Shown in pieces: positions 61,588-64,000 of a DNA stretch of 64,000 nucleotides. Position 1 is the first letter of the stretch. Every line of letters starts with the position of its first letter. Below the pieces are notes generated by a model that had not been told where the DNA came from, searched no databases, and worked only from the letters and a program-made list of their open reading frames with translations. This DNA comes from [Clostridium] clostridioforme AGR2157 (GTDB lineage: Bacteria; Bacillota; Clostridia; Lachnospirales; Lachnospiraceae), in contig NZ_AUJR01000005.1 in assembly GCF_000424325.1 (NCBI RefSeq), forward strand, positions 106,737 through 170,736. Direction: 5' to 3'. The translations under genes were made by a program, and so were the position numbers.

Positions 61588-61815
61588 ATGAGCATCGTAA
61601 GTTTATGCGACAAATTTGGTATAGTGGATGAAGATTATTTTTATTCTGATAATGAGGGACACATTTTTGTAAAGCTGGTCATGATTCATGTATCTGCAAA
61701 ACAGTAGATATTCCAGTGGGTCAGGGGATGGCACAGGGCATTTTTCTACCATATGGTATCACGGTAAACGATGAATGTGACAACATACGGAATTTTCGGG
61801 TCTACTGATAAATAA
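61588..61815 (+). pseudogene. Phage-type dUTPase remnant with two frame changes
   Basis: Reading across three frames gives one continuous protein: SIVSLCDKFGIVDEDYFYSD, then a shift near 61683 to DSCICKTVDIPVGQG and QGIFLPYGITVNDECDN, then a shift near 61785 to GIFGSTDK and a stop. The FGSTDK end matches the FGSTG-type last motif of trimeric dUTPases, and IFLPYGIT also fits phage versions. It is degraded and probably a prophage relic. Confidence 0.55.
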
Positions 61816-61901
61816 ATGAGCTTAGGATAGAGATTGAAAACTAACAAGTAATAAATAAAATTCATACCCACTTACATAAGCAAATGGGTATGAAGAATAT
61901 A

Positions 61902-62078
61902 TTATGAACTCAGTTCATCAATTAATGCTTGTATATTATCAAGGCAACCGCCACATGCGGTACCAGCTCCAGTAGCTTCCTGTACATCTTCTAAGGTTTT
62001 AGCGCCTGATTCAATTGCATCTTTTATCATTCCAGCTGTTACATCATTACAAAAACAAATTGTTTCGTTTAAATCCAT
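61902..62078 (-). CDS. BFD-like [2Fe-2S] protein
   Basis: A 58-residue protein with the bacterioferritin-associated ferredoxin cysteine pattern: CFC near residue 8 and CGGC near residue 44. Such domains bind a [2Fe-2S] cluster and pass electrons, often in iron release or in larger oxidoreductases such as nitrite reductase. AGGAGG lies eight bases before the ATG at 62078. It stands alone, flanked by phage-related remnants, so its partner is not visible. Confidence 0.82.
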   Translation of the reverse strand: MDLNETICFCNDVTAGMIKDAIESGAKTLEDVQEATGAGTACGGCLDNIQALIDELSS

Positions 62079-62193
62079 AACGGACACCTCCTATTGAGAT
62101 TAGTATGCGAATCTTTCTGATAATTATACGAAGAATGAGAAGCAGAGCATTGATATACCGTGTTACACAATAGAAATATAAAGAAGGAGATTT

Positions 62194-62430
62194 ATGAAAA
62201 ATATATTAACTACAGGGATAAGCCTTATCCCTATCTTTAGTCACGCCCATGGCAGCATGGGCAGAAGAAAAGAAAGAAACCGTTTCTATAAAATAACCTT
62301 TATTATATTGGAAGAGTGGGCAAATGGATTAATTAAAAAGTACAGCATGACTCGTAAAGAATGGCAAAATATAAAGACGGTCATTTCGGGGATTTTTAAG
62401 TATGCCATTAGAAAAAGCCCAAAAACCTAG
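62194..62430 (+). pseudogene. Composite remnant: secretion signal joined to tyrosine integrase fragment
   Basis: The first 15 codons (MKNILTTGISLIPIF) resemble a signal peptide that would continue as LVTPMAAWAEEKKETVSIK in a second frame, so a base was lost near 62240. The rest (LEEWANGLIKKYSMTRKEWQ, then NIKTVISGIFKYAIRK) fits the core-binding domain of phage-type integrases. No catalytic domain follows; tRNA-Trp begins 55 bases later. It looks like an excised or decayed element boundary. Confidence 0.5.
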
Positions 62431-62484
62431 TAAAATCAAGGTCTTGGACTCTCTTCGGGTTGGGCTATTCGTTAAAATAGTCAG

Positions 62485-62555
62485 CAGGGGAAGAGGGGCT
62501 CGAACCCCCATCTACGGTTTTGGAGACCGCTGCTCTACCATTGAACTATTCCCCT
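62485..62555 (-). tRNA. tRNA-Trp (anticodon CCA)
   Basis: On the minus strand the acceptor stem AGGGGAA pairs with TTCCCCT, the D arm is GTTCAATGGTAGAGC, the anticodon loop reads CTCCAAA and the T arm GGGGGTTCGAGC. The discriminator base is G and CCA is not encoded. The anticodon CCA decodes UGG. An integrase fragment lies beside it, consistent with an old attachment site. Confidence 0.93.
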
Positions 62556-62613
62556 TTGGTTTGGAACATTTCTGAACCTCAATTAGGATACCACAGGTTT
62601 AAGAAAGTGTCAA

Positions 62614-62659
62614 CTGTTTTTTCAAAAAAAGTATGTTTCCTGTTTTTTCAAAAAAGTAT
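62614..62659. repeat. Tandem 26-bp duplication of an A/T tract
   Basis: CTGTTTTTTCAAAAAA followed by GTAT occurs twice, 26 bases apart, upstream of tRNA-Trp. Each copy is self-complementary (TTTTTTCAAAAAA). Confidence 0.75.
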
Positions 62660-62799
62660 TATTCCTGATATCTGCAAAAATATGAAAACCTTCTAATCGC
62701 CAATATAACAGTCACATTTTCGCATTAATATAGTGTTAAGGGAAGAAATCTGTCATTTTACATTAGGGGGGATGGGTTGATGAAGGGGATAGGAAGACA

Positions 62800-63175
62800 G
62801 CATGGAAAAGTTACGTTCTGTGATTTTCTCCGCCGCCCTGTCCTCATACATTGCCAGCTCCCATGTTTCCTTGTCAACGGTGGCTTCATGGGTATCTTCA
62901 AAAAGTCCTTATGGGAACGGAAGTTTACCGTATGCCCCATATACTCCGGCTTGGAAAGAATGGTTTACCGAAGAAACGGCGGGCGTTTCCACATGATCGT
63001 CAAAGAGGATGCGGGCAATCTCATAAGGGCCGTTGCCCTCGATGGTTAGCCGGAATATCCTGCGGACAACCGCCGCCGCTTCCTCGTCAATCAGCCAATG
63101 GTGCTTGTTCTGCGGGTCTTTCCTGTATCCGTAGATAGCACAGTTGGTGGTCGGCTTACCGGATTCGCCTTTGAC
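62800..63175 (-). pseudogene. Serine recombinase (Tn-type resolvase) remnant
   Basis: Minus-strand pieces in order: GKPTTNCAIYGYRKDPQNKH, DEEAAAVVRRIFRLTIEGNG, PYEIARILFDDHVETP, then in other frames EYMGHTVNFRSHKD and FEDTHEATVDKETWELAM. These are the middle domain of large serine recombinases of Tn4451/ICE type. The catalytic N-terminus is absent, and deletions and shifts break the rest. It is an inactive fragment. Confidence 0.8.
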
Positions 63176-63207
63176 ACTACGACTTTACAACTTTTTAAGA
63201 AAAAATA

Positions 63208-63276
63208 TCGTACAGGACACTTTGGTGTATAATTAGTTTGCCAACAAAATATACAAAGGAAAGTGACCCTGTACGA
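63208..63276. repeat. Long inverted repeat, possible insertion-element end
   Basis: TCGTACAGG-ACACTTT...TGTATA (63208-63231) is inverted as TATACAAAGGAAAGTGACCC and TGTACGA (63250-63276) across an 18-base centre. No intact transposase is seen between here and 63700; the stretch to the right has only broken frames that I cannot identify. Confidence 0.7.
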
Positions 63277-63628
63277 CAAACTTATTATACAACGAAAAGA
63301 ACCGGATTGGAATCGAAATGTTGGTTCTGATCAACATCCTGTATTGTGCCATGAAGATACTGCCATATCAGGAAGAATCATTTTCAAAGTACCGTACAGA
63401 AAGTGTGCAGGAATTTCGGTTTGCCCTTAGTGAGCAATCCGGCAGCAGGTATTTTATGCCACTTTCGTGAGAAATATCTATCCTCAAACAGGGGGCACCT
63501 TCCGTTTTTGTATCCATAAAGTGTGGGCATCGCTTCAATCATCTAATTTAATGATGATTTTGCGCCCCCCTCTTTTTTAATGAATAAGAAGATTTCGTAC
63601 ATAAAAGCCGCATTTCGTGCAGACACTG
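63277..63628. other. Unassigned stretch with broken reading frames
   Basis: Frames such as MLVLINILYCAMKILPYQEE and ESVQEFRFALSEQSGSRYF are interrupted by stops. The composition looks coding but decayed; I recognise no family. Confidence 0.4.
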
Positions 63629-63657
63629 TTGAAAATATATAAAAACTGGTGTAAAAT
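63629..63657 (+). promoter_or_regulatory. Promoter of the terminal surface-protein gene
   Basis: TTGAAA and TAAAAT with a 17-base spacer, about 50 bases before the GTG start. Confidence 0.55.
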
Positions 63658-63709
63658 TAAGTTTAACTAAGTGTTTATGTACAAAAAACAAAAGAAGAGG
63701 GGATGTTTT

Positions 63710-64000
63710 GTGAGAAAACGGAAAAGATGTAGACAATTAGCAGGAAGGGCTGCCAGTCTTTTATTGGTAACTACTTTGATGGCGCCCAATATGGTGCCGC
63801 TGATAGCCTATGGGGCGGAGGCCATTCATAACAGGCCACGTTATGTGTCTTTTGCCAGGCCGACGGCTCTTACCCTGAACGAAGTAGGTATTAGTGACCT
63901 GGGAAATTCCGGGAGTGGTGATGGGGCTGGCAATGACAGCGGCTCCGATACCAGCAATGATTCAGGTAGCAGTAGCTCTAATTCTGATAGCAACGGTTCT
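63710..64000 (+). CDS. Exported Ser/Asp/Asn/Gly-rich protein, N-terminal part; cut by window end
   Basis: An open frame of 97 codons starts at GTG 63710 with AGAGGGG upstream and runs off the right edge. The N-terminus is a typical signal peptide: Arg/Lys-rich (RKRKRCRQLAGR), a hydrophobic core (ASLLLVTTLMAPNMVPLIA) and a cleavage site near YGAEA. From about residue 70 it becomes low-complexity GSGDGAGNDSGSDTSNDSGS. It is probably a large wall-attached or secreted protein; the function lies in the part not shown. Confidence 0.78.
   Translation, partial: MRKRKRCRQLAGRAASLLLVTTLMAPNMVPLIAYGAEAIHNRPRYVSFARPTALTLNEVGISDLGNSGSGDGAGNDSGSDTSNDSGSSSSNSDSNGS

Noticed and set aside
1..64000. CRISPR arrays, rRNA genes or a complete prophage
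   Set aside because: No regularly spaced repeats with unique spacers, rRNA segments or set of phage structural genes were seen.

Overview
The window reads as chromosomal DNA of an anaerobic, spore-forming-type Firmicute of the Lachnospiraceae, most like the Enterocloster / Clostridium bolteae-clostridioforme group. Reasons: moderate-to-high GC with Gram-positive Shine-Dalgarno sites (AGGAGG), near-consensus sigma-A promoters, iron-sulfur L-serine dehydratase, two anaerobic sulfite-reductase-type (AsrABC) gene sets, McsA-McsB-ClpC, an A-type flavoprotein, a DacF-like D,D-carboxypeptidase and Ser/Gly-rich wall proteins. This assignment is inference; no 16S gene is present.

Layout. 1-11.2 kb: a C-terminal fragment of a membrane protein, sdaAA/sdaAB on the minus strand, then a plus-strand run of two PLP aminotransferases (one HisC), a YtvI-like permease, MATE pump, DUF523 protein and L,D-transpeptidase. 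11.2-21.6 kb: a lysine/alanine-rich nucleoid-type protein, RNA modification genes (RsmF-like, RluA-like), DNA polymerase IV, a large intergenic palindrome, a D,D-carboxypeptidase and two surface proteins (glucosaminidase; cohesin-like membrane protein). 21.8-26.7 kb: asrABC, then fprA and an XRE regulator that share a palindromic site. 26.8-34.2 kb: a GGDEF protein, asparagine synthase, a permease, mgtE behind a long structured leader, and a decayed class I aldolase.

34.2-44.2 kb is the most striking part. mobA-mobB fusion and Crp/Fnr regulator genes precede a seven-gene, largely overlapping operon: a second AsrABC-like set, a NasA/NarB-type molybdoenzyme, a four-cluster ferredoxin, a FAD/NAD(P) oxidoreductase and a TDT-family channel. 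I read it as an anaerobic nitrate-to-ammonium (or sulfur-oxyanion) reduction module in which the Asr paralogue may be the nitrite reductase. Both asr operons carry a similar TGTTA-N6-TAACA-like palindrome, the geometry bound by Crp/Fnr proteins.

44.2-54.3 kb holds broken DinB-family and GNAT genes, then a carbohydrate locus (frameshifted RpiR regulator, pentulose/hexulose-phosphate epimerase, FGGY kinase, Rbs-type ABC transporter, 6-phospho-3-hexuloisomerase, TIM-barrel epimerase) bounded by near-identical direct repeats and a selenoprotein-B-family reductase remnant. 54.4-61.2 kb: GntR regulator, mcsA-mcsB-clpC, a conserved small protein and radA. 61.2-64 kb is a decayed mobile-element zone around tRNA-Trp (dUTPase, integrase and serine-recombinase remnants), ending in the start of a Ser/Asp/Asn-rich exported protein cut by the window edge.
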